From contig JAUYVH010000004.1 of NCBI GenBank assembly GCA_030715135.1, forward strand, positions 154,424 to 218,423: DNA of 64,000 nt, read 5' to 3'. This document shows positions 7,898 through 18,153 of this stretch, piece by piece (position 1 is the first letter of the stretch; each line of letters begins with the position of its first letter). This stretch comes from Keguizhuia sedimenti. GTDB lineage: Bacteria; Pseudomonadota; Gammaproteobacteria; Burkholderiales; Burkholderiaceae_D. The notes under the pieces were generated by a model, which had not been told where the DNA came from, searched no databases, and saw only the letters and a program-made list of their open reading frames with translations. Both the position numbers and the translations under genes were made by a program.

Positions 7898-9011
7898 GCT
7901 TGCGACGATTCAGATAAGCCTGCGTGGGATCCACAGCCAGCATTTCGCTGCCCTGGACCAGTGCATCGACTGTCTGTTTGGCTGAAAGATATCTGCTGTC
8001 CCGCTGTAATTCATCCCAGGACGGTGCTGGACCGGAAGGCAGCAAGGCCTGCAAGCGAGCTACCGAGCTCGATAGATCCAGCATACGCTCCAAATCAAGC
8101 TGTTCAAGCAGAATGTCCGCCTTGTCCGGCGCATTGCAGATCAGGATCATGTCGCAGCCTGCTTCCAGCGCCGCATGTGCGCCGGCCACCACTCCGCCTT
8201 CCATGCTGGCTCCTTCCATGCTGAGATCGTCACTGAAGATCACGCCCTGGAAACCAAACTTTTCGCGCAGCATGCCTAGCCATTTTTTCGAGAAACCGGC
8301 AGGATGTTCGTCCACCTTGGGATAAATGACGTGCGCCGGCATCACACCTGCCAGGCTCATGCCCAGCCATCCGTAGGGAGCCGCGTCGTCGGAAAGAATT
8401 GCCTTCAGGCTGCGCTTGTCCACGGGAATTGCAACATGCGAATCGGCCTTGACGTAGCCATGCCCCGGAAAGTGCTTGCCACAATTAGCCATGCCAGCCA
8501 GCGCCAAGCCATGATTCAGGCTCTTTGCAAGCAGCGTTACCACTCGGGCATCGCGGTGAAAAGCTCGGTCGCCGATTACGCCGGATGAACCGTAATCCAG
8601 ATCCAGTACAGGAGTAAAAGACAGATCGATACCGCAGGCACGTAATTCGGCAGCCAGCACATAGCCGACGTCGGTTGCTGCCCTGGCCGCCTGCAGGACA
8701 TCCTTGTCCCACAGTTCCCCCAGCTTGCGCATCGCGGGCAACCTCGTGAAGCCGTCTGACTTGAAACGTTGTACCCGGCCGCCTTCATGGTCAACCGCAA
8801 GAAGCACCTCCGGCCGGGCTTCATGGATGGCTTTGGCCAGGGCGGTTATCTGCTCGCGGCTTTCGAAATTGCGGGCAAACAGGATCACCCCACCGGTCAG
8901 CGGGTGCTGAATGCGGCGGATGTCGTCCTGCGTCAATTCCTTGCCAACCACGTCCAGCATGACGGGACCGAGCTTTGCCTGTGCTCCGTGCAAATGATTA
9001 ATTATCGTCAT
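7890..9011 (-). CDS. nagZ: beta-N-acetylhexosaminidase (peptidoglycan recycling)
   Basis: A 373-residue glycoside hydrolase family 3 enzyme that removes GlcNAc from GlcNAc-anhydromuropeptides in the cytoplasm. Visible motifs are DHEGGRVQR (74-82), KHFPGHG (179-185) with the following Asp190-Ser-His192 acid/base element, and FSDDLSMEG (259-267) containing the nucleophilic Asp. No signal peptide, consistent with a cytosolic NagZ. It overlaps acpS by four bases and uvrC by eight, indicating translational coupling. Confidence 0.95.
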   Translation of the reverse strand: MTIINHLHGAQAKLGPVMLDVVGKELTQDDIRRIQHPLTGGVILFARNFESREQITALAKAIHEARPEVLLAVDHEGGRVQRFKSDGFTRLPAMRKLGELWDKDVLQAARAATDVGYVLAAELRACGIDLSFTPVLDLDYGSSGVIGDRAFHRDARVVTLLAKSLNHGLALAGMANCGKHFPGHGYVKADSHVAIPVDKRSLKAILSDDAAPYGWLGMSLAGVMPAHVIYPKVDEHPAGFSKKWLGMLREKFGFQGVIFSDDLSMEGASMEGGVVAGAHAALEAGCDMILICNAPDKADILLEQLDLERMLDLSSSVARLQALLPSGPAPSWDELQRDSRYLSAKQTVDALVQGSEMLAVDPTQAYLNRRKHV

Positions 9012-9400
9012 TTTTTCTCCACGATGACGAAGGCCACTGCGTACTCTGCCTCATCCGTTATTGATATTTGTGCCGTTAATCCGTGTTCTTCCATGAATGT
9101 CTTCAATGCGCCGCTGCTCACGGCGACCGGCTTGCCGCTAGGCGCATTCAGTGTCTGCATGGCTTGCCATGTCATCGGCATGTGCATGCCGAGCCCGATT
9201 GCCTTGGAAAACGCCTCCTTGGCCGCAAAGCGTGTCGCCAGAAAACGCAGTCCGCGTGCTTCAACATTGGCTTTGCGCGCATGGTATGTTTCCAATTCTT
9301 CCGGGCCAAGGATTTTTTCGGCAAAGCGATCACCGTTCCGGGCGAGTACGCCTTCTACTCTTGATATCCGAATGATGTCCGTGCCGATCCCGTAAATCAT
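9008..9400 (-). CDS. acpS: holo-[acyl-carrier-protein] synthase
   Basis: A 130-residue phosphopantetheinyl transferase that converts apo-ACP to holo-ACP. Family motifs are the N-terminal [13 protein letters not shown] with the Mg-binding Asp, and [11 protein letters not shown] with the catalytic Glu. Length matches the family. It sits between pdxJ and nagZ in the pdxJ-acpS pairing known from many proteobacteria and overlaps nagZ by four bases. Confidence 0.96.
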   Translation of the reverse strand: MIYGIGTDIIRISRVEGVLARNGDRFAEKILGPEELETYHARKANVEARGLRFLATRFAAKEAFSKAIGLGMHMPMTWQAMQTLNAPSGKPVAVSSGALKTFMEEHGLTAQISITDEAEYAVAFVIVEKK

Positions 9401-9403
9401 AAG

Positions 9404-10162
9404 TTATCCGTTCAAGCGAGCCTGAACCATGATTGCCTTCATTTCGCTTACAGCGTTACGCCATCCTGCAAAGATGGCATGCGCTACGATGGCGTGGCCG
9501 ATATTGAGCTCGGCGATATCCGGAATGCGGGCAATTGCCTGGACGTTCGTGTAGTGCAGCCCATGCCCCGCATTGACCTTTAATCCACGATTGATCCCTT
9601 CTGCGGCGCCCTGCTCGATCCGGCTCAGCTCCCTGCCCTGCTCTTCTTCTGCGTGTGCTTCGGCATAGCGGCCAGTATGTAATTCGATGACCGGAGCCCC
9701 GCATTCGGAGGCAGCCTGAATCTGCTCGGCGTCGGCATCGATAAAAAGACTGACACGAATGTTTTCGCGCTGGAGTTGCTGGACCGCTGCCTTGACTTGT
9801 GAAAAATACCTTACGACATCGAGCCCGCCTTCTGTCGTTATTTCTTCGCGCCGCTCCGGTACCAGACATACATCCTGCGGCTTGATCCGGCAGGCGAAGT
9901 CAAGCATTTCGGCTGTAACGGCGGCCTCAAGGTTCATCCGCGTCCTCAACTGAGGCCGCAATATCTCTACGTCGGCATCCTTGATGTGTCGCCGGTCTTC
10001 GCGCAAATGCAAGGTAATCAGATCCGCGCCGGCTTCTTCCGCCAGGAGTGCTGCTTGTATCGGATCGGGATAGGCCGTCCCCCTCGCATTGCGCAAGGTT
10101 GCGACATGATCGATATTGACACCCAGTTCAATAACCTGGCCTGAAGGCTGCAAGAAGCTCAT
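9404..10162 (-). CDS. pdxJ: pyridoxine 5'-phosphate synthase
   Basis: A 252-residue TIM-barrel enzyme that condenses 3-amino-2-oxopropyl phosphate with deoxyxylulose 5-phosphate in vitamin B6 synthesis. Recognisable blocks are [17 protein letters not shown] near the N-terminus, [14 protein letters not shown], and [15 protein letters not shown] near the C-terminus. It lies three bases upstream of acpS and 40 bases downstream of recO in one minus-strand run. Confidence 0.96.
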   Translation of the reverse strand: MSFLQPSGQVIELGVNIDHVATLRNARGTAYPDPIQAALLAEEAGADLITLHLREDRRHIKDADVEILRPQLRTRMNLEAAVTAEMLDFACRIKPQDVCLVPERREEITTEGGLDVVRYFSQVKAAVQQLQRENIRVSLFIDADAEQIQAASECGAPVIELHTGRYAEAHAEEEQGRELSRIEQGAAEGINRGLKVNAGHGLHYTNVQAIARIPDIAELNIGHAIVAHAIFAGWRNAVSEMKAIMVQARLNG

Positions 10163-10202
10163 GAGTTTAATTTTTTTGTTTGTAGAATTGTTTCATGCAC
10201 GA

Positions 10203-11051
10203 TCATAACTGCATGAGGTCGATCAGGATCTGCCGGGTATTCAGAGGTGCGCCTCCCAAATGATACGCAAGCAGGAAACGCATTAATAACTTGCTCTGCA
10301 TTTGCGTTATGCTGTCTGCGTATTCTTCGCGCTCCATATCCAGCAGGGTTTTTCCTGAGACCCACGGCGTGGAATCGGAAGGATGCACCGGCCGTGCTCC
10401 GCGCTCCGGATCGACCACATAGATCTGATCGGCAATCACCTTCTCTCTGGTATTTGTACAAATTGTAAGATTGCCTACTACACCAACTTCCTTCAGCAGA
10501 AACAGCTCGAATTTCCGCAAGACGATCGGAGCGGACTCGCCGTGCGCAAGCTGGTTCAGCGTTGAAACATAATGATTAAATAAAGCCGGATGCGGATCGT
10601 CGCGAGCCAGAAATTTGACCAGCAATTCGTTCAAATAAAAACCGCATAGCAAAGCAGCCCTTTCCAGAGGAAGCAAGCCACCGATCCATTCAGCCGACGT
10701 CAGCGTACGTACTTCTGATTTACCGGTCCACCCCACCGAAAGTGGCTGAAAGCTTTGCAGCACACTGCGAAGCTTGGAGTGCGGACGCTTGGCGCCCTTT
10801 GCGATGACCGGCACGCGGCCGTAGTCGCGCGAAAAAACGTCGACGATCAGGCTTGTTTCCTTGTAGGGATAGCTGTGCAGAACAAAACCGGGCTGCTCGC
10901 TGACGCGTGATTCCTTTTCAGAAGGCTTTGCACGGGACCGGCCGGTTACGGGGTTTTTCGCAACGCCCGGTCCCGATGGAATCGGCAATGCATCCATCTG
11001 GGCAAACGCCAGTGCATCACGTTCGGAATCGATCTTAGTTTCGGCGCCCAT
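10203..11051 (-). CDS. recO: DNA repair protein RecO
   Basis: A RecF-pathway mediator that helps load RecA on SSB-coated DNA. The OB-fold region is recognised by PGFVLHSYPYKETSLIVDVFSRDYGRV, followed by the helical domain. I start it at the ATG at 11051 rather than a TTG at 11066, giving 282 residues. Ahead of the conserved domain there is an extension of about 50 residues (Ser-, Ala- and Pro-rich) with no start codon closer to the domain, so it is probably translated. It follows era after 23 bases. Confidence 0.9.
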   Translation of the reverse strand: MGAETKIDSERDALAFAQMDALPIPSGPGVAKNPVTGRSRAKPSEKESRVSEQPGFVLHSYPYKETSLIVDVFSRDYGRVPVIAKGAKRPHSKLRSVLQSFQPLSVGWTGKSEVRTLTSAEWIGGLLPLERAALLCGFYLNELLVKFLARDDPHPALFNHYVSTLNQLAHGESAPIVLRKFELFLLKEVGVVGNLTICTNTREKVIADQIYVVDPERGARPVHPSDSTPWVSGKTLLDMEREEYADSITQMQSKLLMRFLLAYHLGGAPLNTRQILIDLMQL

Positions 11052-11074
11052 GAGAGTGTTTCGCAAGGCAGGTA

Positions 11075-11977
11075 TTATTCATAACCATATGCACGCAAGC
11101 CCGCTTCATTGTCGGCCCAACCCGATTTCACCTTGACCCAGATTTCCAGATAAACCGGGCCGCCGAACAGTTTTTCCATGTCCAGGCGCGCCTGCGTCGA
11201 AATTTCCTTCAACCGGGCACCCTTCTGGCCAATGATCATTGCCTTATGAGAGTCGCGCTCGACGAGAATGGCAGCAAAAATCCGGCGCAGAGCACCTTCC
11301 TGTTCAAATTTCTCAATCAGCACGGTACTTGTATAGGGCAACTCGTCGCCGGCGAACCGGAATACTTTTTCGCGTACGATTTCTGCCGCAAGAAAGCGCT
11401 CGCTGCGGTCCGTGATGTCGTCCTGATCAAAAACAGGAGCATTTTCCGGGAGGAGTTTGCGCACTTCTTCCTGAAGATTGCTGAGCTGAAAACGCTGTTT
11501 GGCTGAAACCGGGACGATAGCGGCAAAATTGCGTTTTGCGGCAATCTTTTGCGCAAACTGCATCAGCCCGGCTCTGTCCTTCACGCGGTCCGACTTGTTA
11601 ATCACAAGAATTGTGGGAACATCTTCCGGTATCAGGTCGAGTACCTTTTGATCAGGATCGCCGTATGTCCCTGCTTCCGTCACGAAAAGAATTACATCGG
11701 ACGCGCTAAGCGTATCGGTCACGGTGCGATTCAGGGTGCGATTCAGCGGATTGGAATGCCTGGTTTGAAATCCCGGCGTGTCCACATAAATGAATTGCGC
11801 ATCGTCGGTGGTTTGAATGCCTGTAATTCGATGCCGAGTGGTTTGCGCTTTACGGGATGTGATGCTGACTTTGGCACCGACCAGTACATTCATCAGTGTT
11901 GATTTGCCGACGTTGGGGCGGCCAACGATCGCAATATAGCCGCAGCGAAACCCGGACTTCTCAGGTAAATCTGTCAT
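11075..11977 (-). CDS. era: GTPase Era
   Basis: A 300-residue GTPase that binds 16S rRNA and assists 30S maturation. G1 GRPNVGKS (19-26), G3 DTPG (66-69) and G4 NKSD (127-130) are intact, and the C-terminal KH domain carries [11 protein letters not shown]. Its ATG overlaps the rnc stop by four bases (rnc ends at 11974), the common rnc-era coupling. Confidence 0.97.
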   Translation of the reverse strand: MTDLPEKSGFRCGYIAIVGRPNVGKSTLMNVLVGAKVSITSRKAQTTRHRITGIQTTDDAQFIYVDTPGFQTRHSNPLNRTLNRTVTDTLSASDVILFVTEAGTYGDPDQKVLDLIPEDVPTILVINKSDRVKDRAGLMQFAQKIAAKRNFAAIVPVSAKQRFQLSNLQEEVRKLLPENAPVFDQDDITDRSERFLAAEIVREKVFRFAGDELPYTSTVLIEKFEQEGALRRIFAAILVERDSHKAMIIGQKGARLKEISTQARLDMEKLFGGPVYLEIWVKVKSGWADNEAGLRAYGYE

Positions 11978-12960
11978 GCAGTCTTAGTTTGGTTGACGGC
12001 GAAAAGAGGTGCGGTATGTTCATCATGAACAACTTGTTCACCTTCGGCCGTCATGGTGGAAGGCGCTTCCGCCTTAGTTTCGGGTTTGTCTTTTGCAGAG
12101 GCTTTGGAACTTGATTTGGTCTCGGTCTTCGTCTCGTCCACGCGATTGCTTTCAGCAATACCACTTGTCTTTGCGGTTTTCTTTGATGGCTTTTCGAGCG
12201 GCGCATCCGGCTGAATCGTGGCAATACCGGCCAGCTTCAATTGCGCCGTACGTGGCTTTGTTTTGCGCGTGGAAGAAGGCGATTTCGCCAATGCAGCCTG
12301 AACGGCTTCCAGGGCAAGCTTGGCGGCAGCCTGTTCACCTGCTCGGCGACTTCCACCGGTTCCAAACACCTGAATGTCTAGTTTGGGAACCAGGCACTCA
12401 ATTTCAAATTCCTGGTTATGCGCTGCCCCGTGCGTAGCAATCACATTGTATTGAGGAAGTGCAATCTTCTTGCCTTGCAAAAATTCCTGTAAAAGCGTTT
12501 TTGCGTCCTTGCCAAGCGTTTTCGGATCCACGTTTTCCAGAATCGGGATATATAAGGCCCTGATGACGTTTTTGGCAGCATCGAATCCGGCATCGAGAAA
12601 AATTGCTCCGAATAAGGCTTCAAGCGTATCGGCAAGAATAGAGGGACGCCGAAAACCACCCGATTTAAGTTCGCCTTCACCGAGACGCAGAAACTGCGAT
12701 AGTTCAAGTCTTTGCGCAATTTCATAAAGAGACTGCTGTTTGACCAGATTTGCCCGCAGACGCGACAAATCGCCTTCGTCTATTTTGCTGTACCGCTCAA
12801 ACAGGATTGAGGCAACGACGCAATTCAGTACAGAGTCTCCAAGAAATTCCAGGCGTTCGTTATGCACGCCGCTATGGCTGCGATGCGTCAAGGCTTGCTG
12901 CAAAAGAGCGCCTTCCTTGAACGTATGGCCCAGCCGGGATTGCAATAACGATAGATCCAT
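11974..12960 (-). CDS. rnc: ribonuclease III with C-terminal extension
   Basis: An endonuclease for double-stranded RNA, acting in rRNA and mRNA processing. The start at 12960 gives [14 protein letters not shown], the usual N-terminus; a longer frame to 13044 would run into the preceding gene. The nuclease signature NERLEFLGD is at 34-42 and a double-stranded RNA-binding domain at about 155-225. The 328-residue protein then has a tail of about 100 residues rich in Lys, Ser, Thr, Ala and Glu, well beyond the roughly 225-250 residues usual for the family. It overlaps era by four bases. Confidence 0.95.
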   Translation of the reverse strand: MDLSLLQSRLGHTFKEGALLQQALTHRSHSGVHNERLEFLGDSVLNCVVASILFERYSKIDEGDLSRLRANLVKQQSLYEIAQRLELSQFLRLGEGELKSGGFRRPSILADTLEALFGAIFLDAGFDAAKNVIRALYIPILENVDPKTLGKDAKTLLQEFLQGKKIALPQYNVIATHGAAHNQEFEIECLVPKLDIQVFGTGGSRRAGEQAAAKLALEAVQAALAKSPSSTRKTKPRTAQLKLAGIATIQPDAPLEKPSKKTAKTSGIAESNRVDETKTETKSSSKASAKDKPETKAEAPSTMTAEGEQVVHDEHTAPLFAVNQTKTA

Positions 12961-12985
12961 TTTTTCTGCCAAATAAATCGTGTGT

Positions 12986-13375
12986 TTACTCCACGGATTT
13001 TGTCTTCGTACTACGCTTTGCCGCCGTAGAACCTTGATAGTCAATCAGCAGGCTTGCTGGACCCACCAATGGAATTCTTTTTTCATACGCGAAGCTCACT
13101 TCCATCATTCCGTCTTGCGGAACAATTTCCAGATCTTTTCCACTGATCGAGTCGATATATCCTACCTCCGCCTGCTTGTCGAATGAGGTGCGGACTTCCG
13201 CTGGGGTCGACCCTGCCGATTTGGCAGTAACGATTGCTTTCTTGATCGCCATATATTCGGTTACCGTAGGAACGATTTTCATTCCCAATACTGCGGCCAT
13301 GCCGATTATCGCCAGAATGAAAATCAAACCTGTCAAGGACACGCCGGCCTGTTTTCGATTTGACCATGATTTCAT
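12986..13375 (-). CDS. DUF4845 small membrane protein
   Basis: A 129-residue protein with one N-terminal membrane segment (about residues 10-32, [19 protein letters not shown]) preceded by a basic stretch, and a small alpha/beta periplasmic-type domain. The N-terminus resembles a type IV pilin leader, as noted for DUF4845 proteins, whose role is unknown. Between lepB and rnc is the standard place of this gene in betaproteobacteria. Function is not assigned. Confidence 0.82.
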   Translation of the reverse strand: MKSWSNRKQAGVSLTGLIFILAIIGMAAVLGMKIVPTVTEYMAIKKAIVTAKSAGSTPAEVRTSFDKQAEVGYIDSISGKDLEIVPQDGMMEVSFAYEKRIPLVGPASLLIDYQGSTAAKRSTKTKSVE

Positions 13376-13398
13376 TGTTTGGCTCCCCCCCGTTAGAT

Positions 13399-14310
13399 TT
13401 ATTGAAAACTGCCGATACGCTTGAGGTTGCTGAAGTTCATCCAGACGAAAAATGCTTTTCCTACAATGTTTTCGTCAGGCACGAATCCCCAGTATCGACT
13501 GTCCTCGCTGTTATCACGATTATCCCCCATCATGAAGTAATGTCCAGAGGGAACAGTACAAGCAAATCCATCCAGATTGTAGGTACATAATTCATGCTGC
13601 GGAAAAACTCTGGGTGGAGAAATATAAGGGGGAGCGCGGTCATCTACCAAAATCTTATGGGCGGTTCCGCTTAAGTTTTCCAGGTATTGCTTATAGTAAG
13701 TCAAACGCTCTTCATCCAGATAGTCCGATAAAGGCTCATAAGAAAGCTCTTTACCATTTATCGATAAACGCTTGTTTTTATATACTATTTTATCACCCGG
13801 AATACCTATTACACGCTTAATGTAATCCAGAGACGGATCTTTGGGATATTTGAAGACCATTACATCCCCGCGTTGCGGATTATTAACTTCTATTATTTTT
13901 TTGTTAATAATCGGCAGCCGAACGCCGTAGGTGTACTTGTTGACAAGAATCAGATCGCCAATTTGCAAGGTAGGAACCATTGAACTCGATGGGATTTTGA
14001 AAGGTTCATAAAGAAAAGAACGAAGAAAAAATACCAATGCGATTACCGGAAAGAAACTTCCCGAATATTCAATCCATGCCGGCTGTTTTAAAATTGACGA
14101 AGCCAGTGCGGAACGCGCCCTAGTATCGGGCTGAACGCCTTCAGCCGCCAGTTTAGCGCTTCGGGCATCGAACTCTGCCAATGCTGCATCCGCTTTTGCG
14201 CGCCGTTGCTTGGCCAAATAAAAAACATCTAAAAACCAAACAACTCCCGTTACCACCGTTAAAACAAATAAAATCAGTGCAAAATTGCTCAGGATTGCCT
14301 GCAGGCTCAT
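13399..14310 (-). CDS. lepB: signal peptidase I
   Basis: A 303-residue inner-membrane protease that removes signal peptides of secreted proteins. Two N-terminal membrane helices (about 8-30 and 83-101) flank a charged cytoplasmic loop. The nucleophile is Ser110 in PSSSMVPTL and the general base Lys165 in [11 protein letters not shown]; the [14 protein letters not shown] box is near the C-terminus. It overlaps the lepA stop by four bases, the classic lepA-lepB pairing. Confidence 0.97.
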   Translation of the reverse strand: MSLQAILSNFALILFVLTVVTGVVWFLDVFYLAKQRRAKADAALAEFDARSAKLAAEGVQPDTRARSALASSILKQPAWIEYSGSFFPVIALVFFLRSFLYEPFKIPSSSMVPTLQIGDLILVNKYTYGVRLPIINKKIIEVNNPQRGDVMVFKYPKDPSLDYIKRVIGIPGDKIVYKNKRLSINGKELSYEPLSDYLDEERLTYYKQYLENLSGTAHKILVDDRAPPYISPPRVFPQHELCTYNLDGFACTVPSGHYFMMGDNRDNSEDSRYWGFVPDENIVGKAFFVWMNFSNLKRIGSFQ

Positions 14311-16100
14311 TTTTCTTCCACTTGTAAAATTGCCAAGAATGCTTCTTGCGGTATCTCCACCGACCCTACCTGCTTCATCCGCTTTTTACCCGCTTTCTGT
14401 TTTTCCAGCAACTTGCGTTTACGTGAAATATCGCCGCCATAACACTTGGCCAGAACATTCTTACGCAGAGCTTTGACATTTTCACGGGAAATAATATTTG
14501 AACCGATAGCAGCCTGGATCGCGACGTCAAACATTTGCCTAGGAATGATTTCCCTCATTTTGGCAGCGACCGCGCGGCCGCGATATTGGCTGTTGGAACG
14601 ATGCACAATGATCGCCAAAGCATCGACTTTTTCGCCGTTGATCAGCATGTCGACCTTCACCACGTCCGAAGAGCGATATTCCTTGAATTCATAATCCATC
14701 GACGCATAGCCGCGCGAAGTGGACTTGAGCTTGTCAAAGAAATCGAGCACGATTTCCGCCATCGGCATTTCGTAGGTTAACTGCACCTGTTTGCCGTGAT
14801 AGCTCATGTTGATCTGGACACCGCGTTTCTGAGTGCACAATGTGATGACAGAACCTACATATTCCTGTGGCATGTAAAGGTTTACTGTGACAATCGGCTC
14901 CCGAACCTCTTCAATCTTGGAAGGGTCCGGCATCTTGGATGGGTTGTCGACCATGAGGACCGTGCCATCGCGCATGACGACTTCATATACTACCGTCGGT
15001 GCAGTAGTAATCAGGTCCATGTCGAATTCGCGCTCGAGACGTTCCTGTACGATCTCCATGTGCAGCAACCCTAGGAAGCCGCAACGAAAACCGAAGCCGA
15101 GTGCTTGAGATACTTCAGGTTCGTACTGCAAGGCGGCATCATTGAGCTTTAGCTTTTCCAGCGAATCGCGCAGCGCATCATACTGATTGGCCTCAACCGG
15201 AAACAGGCCTGCAAAGACCTGCGGCTGGACCTCCTTGAAACCTGGTAGAGGTTCGGGAGCACGTCGATTCGCCAGAGTAATGGTATCGCCTACCCGGGCA
15301 GCTTTAAGTTCCTTGATGCCCGCAATGACGAATCCCACCTGCCCGGCAGACAACTCTTGCCGCGCCACGGATTTCGGCGTGAAAACACCTACGCTTTCGG
15401 TCAGATACTGTGCATCCGTTGCCATCAGCAGAATTTTGTCCTTTGGCCGTAAGGTTCCGTTTTTGACACGGACCAGCATGACCACGCCTACGTAATTATC
15501 AAACCAGGAATCCACGATCAAGGCTTGTAACGGCGCGTCAGGATCACCTTTCGGCGGCGGTACTTTGACAATGAGCGACTCCAGCACATCCTGAACCCCC
15601 AAGCCGGTTTTAGCCGAACAATGAACGGCATCCGATGCTTCAATCCCAATGACGTCCTCAATCTCGGAAATCGCATTCTCCGGATTGGCAGACGGCAGAT
15701 CGATCTTGTTCAAAACCGGCACCACTTCTACACCGAGGTCCAGCGCCGTATAGCAGTTCGCCACGGTCTGCGCTTCGACACCTTGCGAAGCATCGACGAC
15801 AAGCAAGGCGCCTTCGCATGCTGACAAGGATCGGCTGACTTCATAGCTGAAATCCACGTGACCGGGAGTGTCGATAAGATTCAGGTTATAGATCTGACCG
15901 TCGCGTGCCTGATAAGTCAGGGCCGCCGTTTGTGCCTTGATCGTAATGCCCCGCTCGCGCTCAAGATCCATCGAATCGAGTACCTGTGCCTCCATTTCAC
16001 GGTCGGAAAGCCCACCGCAAAGCTGAATAATGCGATCGGCAAGCGTGGACTTGCCATGATCGATGTGGGCAATAATGGAGAAATTTCGAATATTGTTCAT
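14307..16100 (-). CDS. lepA: elongation factor 4 (LepA)
   Basis: A 597-residue translational GTPase. [13 protein letters not shown] (P-loop, residues 11-23), DTPGHVDF and NKID are intact, and the LepA-specific C-terminal domain ends in the basic [19 protein letters not shown] segment. Length is typical (about 600). A terminator-like hairpin upstream suggests it begins the long run through lepB, rnc and era. Confidence 0.98.
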   Translation of the reverse strand: MNNIRNFSIIAHIDHGKSTLADRIIQLCGGLSDREMEAQVLDSMDLERERGITIKAQTAALTYQARDGQIYNLNLIDTPGHVDFSYEVSRSLSACEGALLVVDASQGVEAQTVANCYTALDLGVEVVPVLNKIDLPSANPENAISEIEDVIGIEASDAVHCSAKTGLGVQDVLESLIVKVPPPKGDPDAPLQALIVDSWFDNYVGVVMLVRVKNGTLRPKDKILLMATDAQYLTESVGVFTPKSVARQELSAGQVGFVIAGIKELKAARVGDTITLANRRAPEPLPGFKEVQPQVFAGLFPVEANQYDALRDSLEKLKLNDAALQYEPEVSQALGFGFRCGFLGLLHMEIVQERLEREFDMDLITTAPTVVYEVVMRDGTVLMVDNPSKMPDPSKIEEVREPIVTVNLYMPQEYVGSVITLCTQKRGVQINMSYHGKQVQLTYEMPMAEIVLDFFDKLKSTSRGYASMDYEFKEYRSSDVVKVDMLINGEKVDALAIIVHRSNSQYRGRAVAAKMREIIPRQMFDVAIQAAIGSNIISRENVKALRKNVLAKCYGGDISRKRKLLEKQKAGKKRMKQVGSVEIPQEAFLAILQVEEK

Positions 16101-16117
16101 TCGCTAAGGCCAGTTAC

Positions 16118-16157
16118 AAAAAAAGCGCTCCGAAGAGGACAAAGTCCCCGGGCGCTC
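16118..16157 (-). terminator. terminator upstream of lepA
   Basis: On the minus strand AGCGC ... GCGCT encloses an inner GGGGAC/GTCCTC stem, followed by seven T residues. It would end transcription of the glutaredoxin-like gene before lepA. Confidence 0.7.
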
Positions 16158-16235
16158 CTTATTGCGGAAATAATGAGATTCGGCATTTTACCGGATTTCA
16201 GAGAGAAACCGCCTCTTTGCCTGTCTTGCTGCAAG

Positions 16236-16487
16236 CTAATGACTTAAAAACTGCTCAAGTTTTTCTGTATCGAGGAAGTAATGGCATAACTGAACGGAAG
16301 GCAAGTCATCTCGTTTCCCGAAAAGCACGGGTACGAGCTCGTCGAATTGTTCTACCAATTTCTCATCTGCATCGACATCGACGACTTCAATGGTAAACGG
16401 GTAGGAGCCGCCATACTGCTGCAAAGCATGCAGCATGTCTTCACACAGATGGCAATAGCTACGCGAATATAAAGTGAATTTGACCAA
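16236..16487 (-). CDS. glutaredoxin-like protein (DUF836)
   Basis: An 83-residue thioredoxin-fold protein. The redox motif is Cys12-His-Leu-Cys15 in SRSYCHLCEDM, and a cis-Pro region is visible in ELVPVLFGKRDD. This small DUF836 family is often found near lepA in betaproteobacteria; physiological partners are unknown. It is flanked by hairpins on both sides, so it is probably transcribed by itself. Confidence 0.85.
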   Translation of the reverse strand: MVKFTLYSRSYCHLCEDMLHALQQYGGSYPFTIEVVDVDADEKLVEQFDELVPVLFGKRDDLPSVQLCHYFLDTEKLEQFLSH

Positions 16488-16612
16488 GGTATCGAATACT
16501 TAGACTAGGCTCAGTGGCAATTGCCCGGCCATGTTCATTTCCTTGCTCGCTGCCCGTATGGTTCCACTTTACAAGATTAAAAAGAACCAGAAATCAGCAA
16601 GGTAAGACATGT

Positions 16613-16651
16613 ACAACCAGGCGGCAAGAGTATTTCCTGCTGCCTGGTTGT
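16613..16651. terminator. terminator-like hairpin after mucD
   Basis: A 14-bp stem (ACAACCAGGCGGCA with TGCTGCCTGGTTGT, one G-T pair) lies just downstream of the mucD stop. The T-run follows only in plus-strand direction, so on the minus strand it may act as a weak stop or mRNA 3' stabiliser. Confidence 0.5.
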
Positions 16652-16658
16652 TTTTCGA

Positions 16659-18146
16659 CTACGGGCCGTTTCCTGGTTTGACAGGAACAAATTGCGATGA
16701 CTCTCCGCGGCGCACAAGGAGGCCGACAGACCGTTTTGCTTCAAGCTTGCTGACCAAGGCATTGAACTGTTTGGAATCGGTCACATCCGTGTTATTGATT
16801 CGCAAAATCAGATCACCGGGCCGGATTCCTGCGCGCGCCGCAGCTCCCTCGGCCACTTCGACGACTACGCCGTTTTCCACTTTCAGTTCTTTCTTTTGCG
16901 CCGCAGTCAAGTCGTTGACTACCAGACCCAGGATATTTACCGGCTGATCAGGCTTGAACTTTTTCTCTGCTTTGGCAACCGGCTTGTCGACTTCCATCTC
17001 GGCGATGGTCACAGACAAGTCCCGGGTCGCGCCCTTGCGCCAGACAGTAAGATTAGTTTTTGTGCCTGGCTTGGTATTGCCAACCAGACGCGGCAGATCG
17101 CTGGACTTCTCGATTTGCGTGCCGTTGAACTTCAGGATGATATCACCAGGCTGCACTCCTCCCTTTTCTGCAGGGCTGCCGGATTCTACCCTCTGCACAA
17201 GCGCACCTTGCGCCCTTTGCAATCCGAGCGTTTCCGCAACTTCACGCGTTACCTCGCCGATTTGTACCCCAATACGCCCGCGAGTCACTTTGCCCGATGT
17301 CTTTAGTTGTTCGCTGACGCGAATCGCCTCGTCAATGGGAACAGCGAAAGAAATGCCCATATAGCCGCCTGAACGGCTGTAAATCTGCGAATTGATACCG
17401 ATCACTTCACCGCGCATATTGATCAATGGTCCACCCGAATTGCCGGGATTGACGGCGACGTCGGTTTGAATCAACGGTAGATAGTCGCCGGTATCTCTCG
17501 CTTTGGCGGAAATGATGCCGGCCGTTACGGTGTTCTCAAGGCCAAACGGAGAGCCGATTGCAATAACCCACTCACCAGCGCGTACGCGGTTCAGATCGCC
17601 TATCGTCAAACGAGGAAGGTTGCTGCCTTCGATTTTGACCAGGGCAACGTCCGTGCGCTTGTCTGCGCCGATGATCTTCGCTTTGTATTCACGTTTGTCA
17701 GTAAGCGTGACGTAAACATCATCCGCTCCTTCGACTACATGCGCGTTTGTCAGTACAAAGCCATCAGCCGAAATGATGAAGCCGGAGCCCACGCCCCGCG
17801 GTACTTCCTCCTCTTGATCCGGAGTCGTCTTGCCACGCGGAGCCGGCTGCTGACGCGGAGGAATAGGCACGCCAAAAAAACGCCGGAAAAACTCCTGCAT
17901 TTCTTCATCGTCGCCACCAGGCATGCCTTGTCCCGGTCGAACCTTTTCTGTGGTGCGGATATTCACGACCGCAGGGCCTACTCGCTCGACAAGATCGGAG
18001 AAATCAGGCAATCCGACAGGAGCTGCGGCATGTGCTGTTGCGATTGGCAGGCCCAGGTAATTAAGAGCCAGTGGAGAGAAAAAGGCGCCTGTGGCGCCTA
18101 AAAGTATGACAAACAGAATATGCTTAGTATTCGAGATAATTTTCAT
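16659..18146 (-). CDS. mucD: periplasmic serine protease DegP/MucD family
   Basis: A 495-residue exported HtrA-type protease and chaperone for misfolded envelope proteins. N-terminal signal peptide ending near ATAHA at about residue 40. The catalytic triad is His136 (TNAHVV), Asp166 (RTDVALV) and Ser237 (GNSGGP). Two PDZ domains follow. It is the last gene of the rpoE-rseA-rseB-mucD unit, the same arrangement as Pseudomonas algU-mucA-mucB-mucD, which supports the MucD name over DegS. Confidence 0.94.
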   Translation of the reverse strand: MKIISNTKHILFVILLGATGAFFSPLALNYLGLPIATAHAAAPVGLPDFSDLVERVGPAVVNIRTTEKVRPGQGMPGGDDEEMQEFFRRFFGVPIPPRQQPAPRGKTTPDQEEEVPRGVGSGFIISADGFVLTNAHVVEGADDVYVTLTDKREYKAKIIGADKRTDVALVKIEGSNLPRLTIGDLNRVRAGEWVIAIGSPFGLENTVTAGIISAKARDTGDYLPLIQTDVAVNPGNSGGPLINMRGEVIGINSQIYSRSGGYMGISFAVPIDEAIRVSEQLKTSGKVTRGRIGVQIGEVTREVAETLGLQRAQGALVQRVESGSPAEKGGVQPGDIILKFNGTQIEKSSDLPRLVGNTKPGTKTNLTVWRKGATRDLSVTIAEMEVDKPVAKAEKKFKPDQPVNILGLVVNDLTAAQKKELKVENGVVVEVAEGAAARAGIRPGDLILRINNTDVTDSKQFNALVSKLEAKRSVGLLVRRGESSQFVPVKPGNGP

Positions 18147-18153
18147 AGTTATG

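Noticed and set aside
12961..13044. Upstream extension of rnc to 13044
   Set aside because: It would overlap the DUF4845 gene by 59 bases and adds residues not found in RNase III; the ATG at 12960 gives the usual N-terminus.
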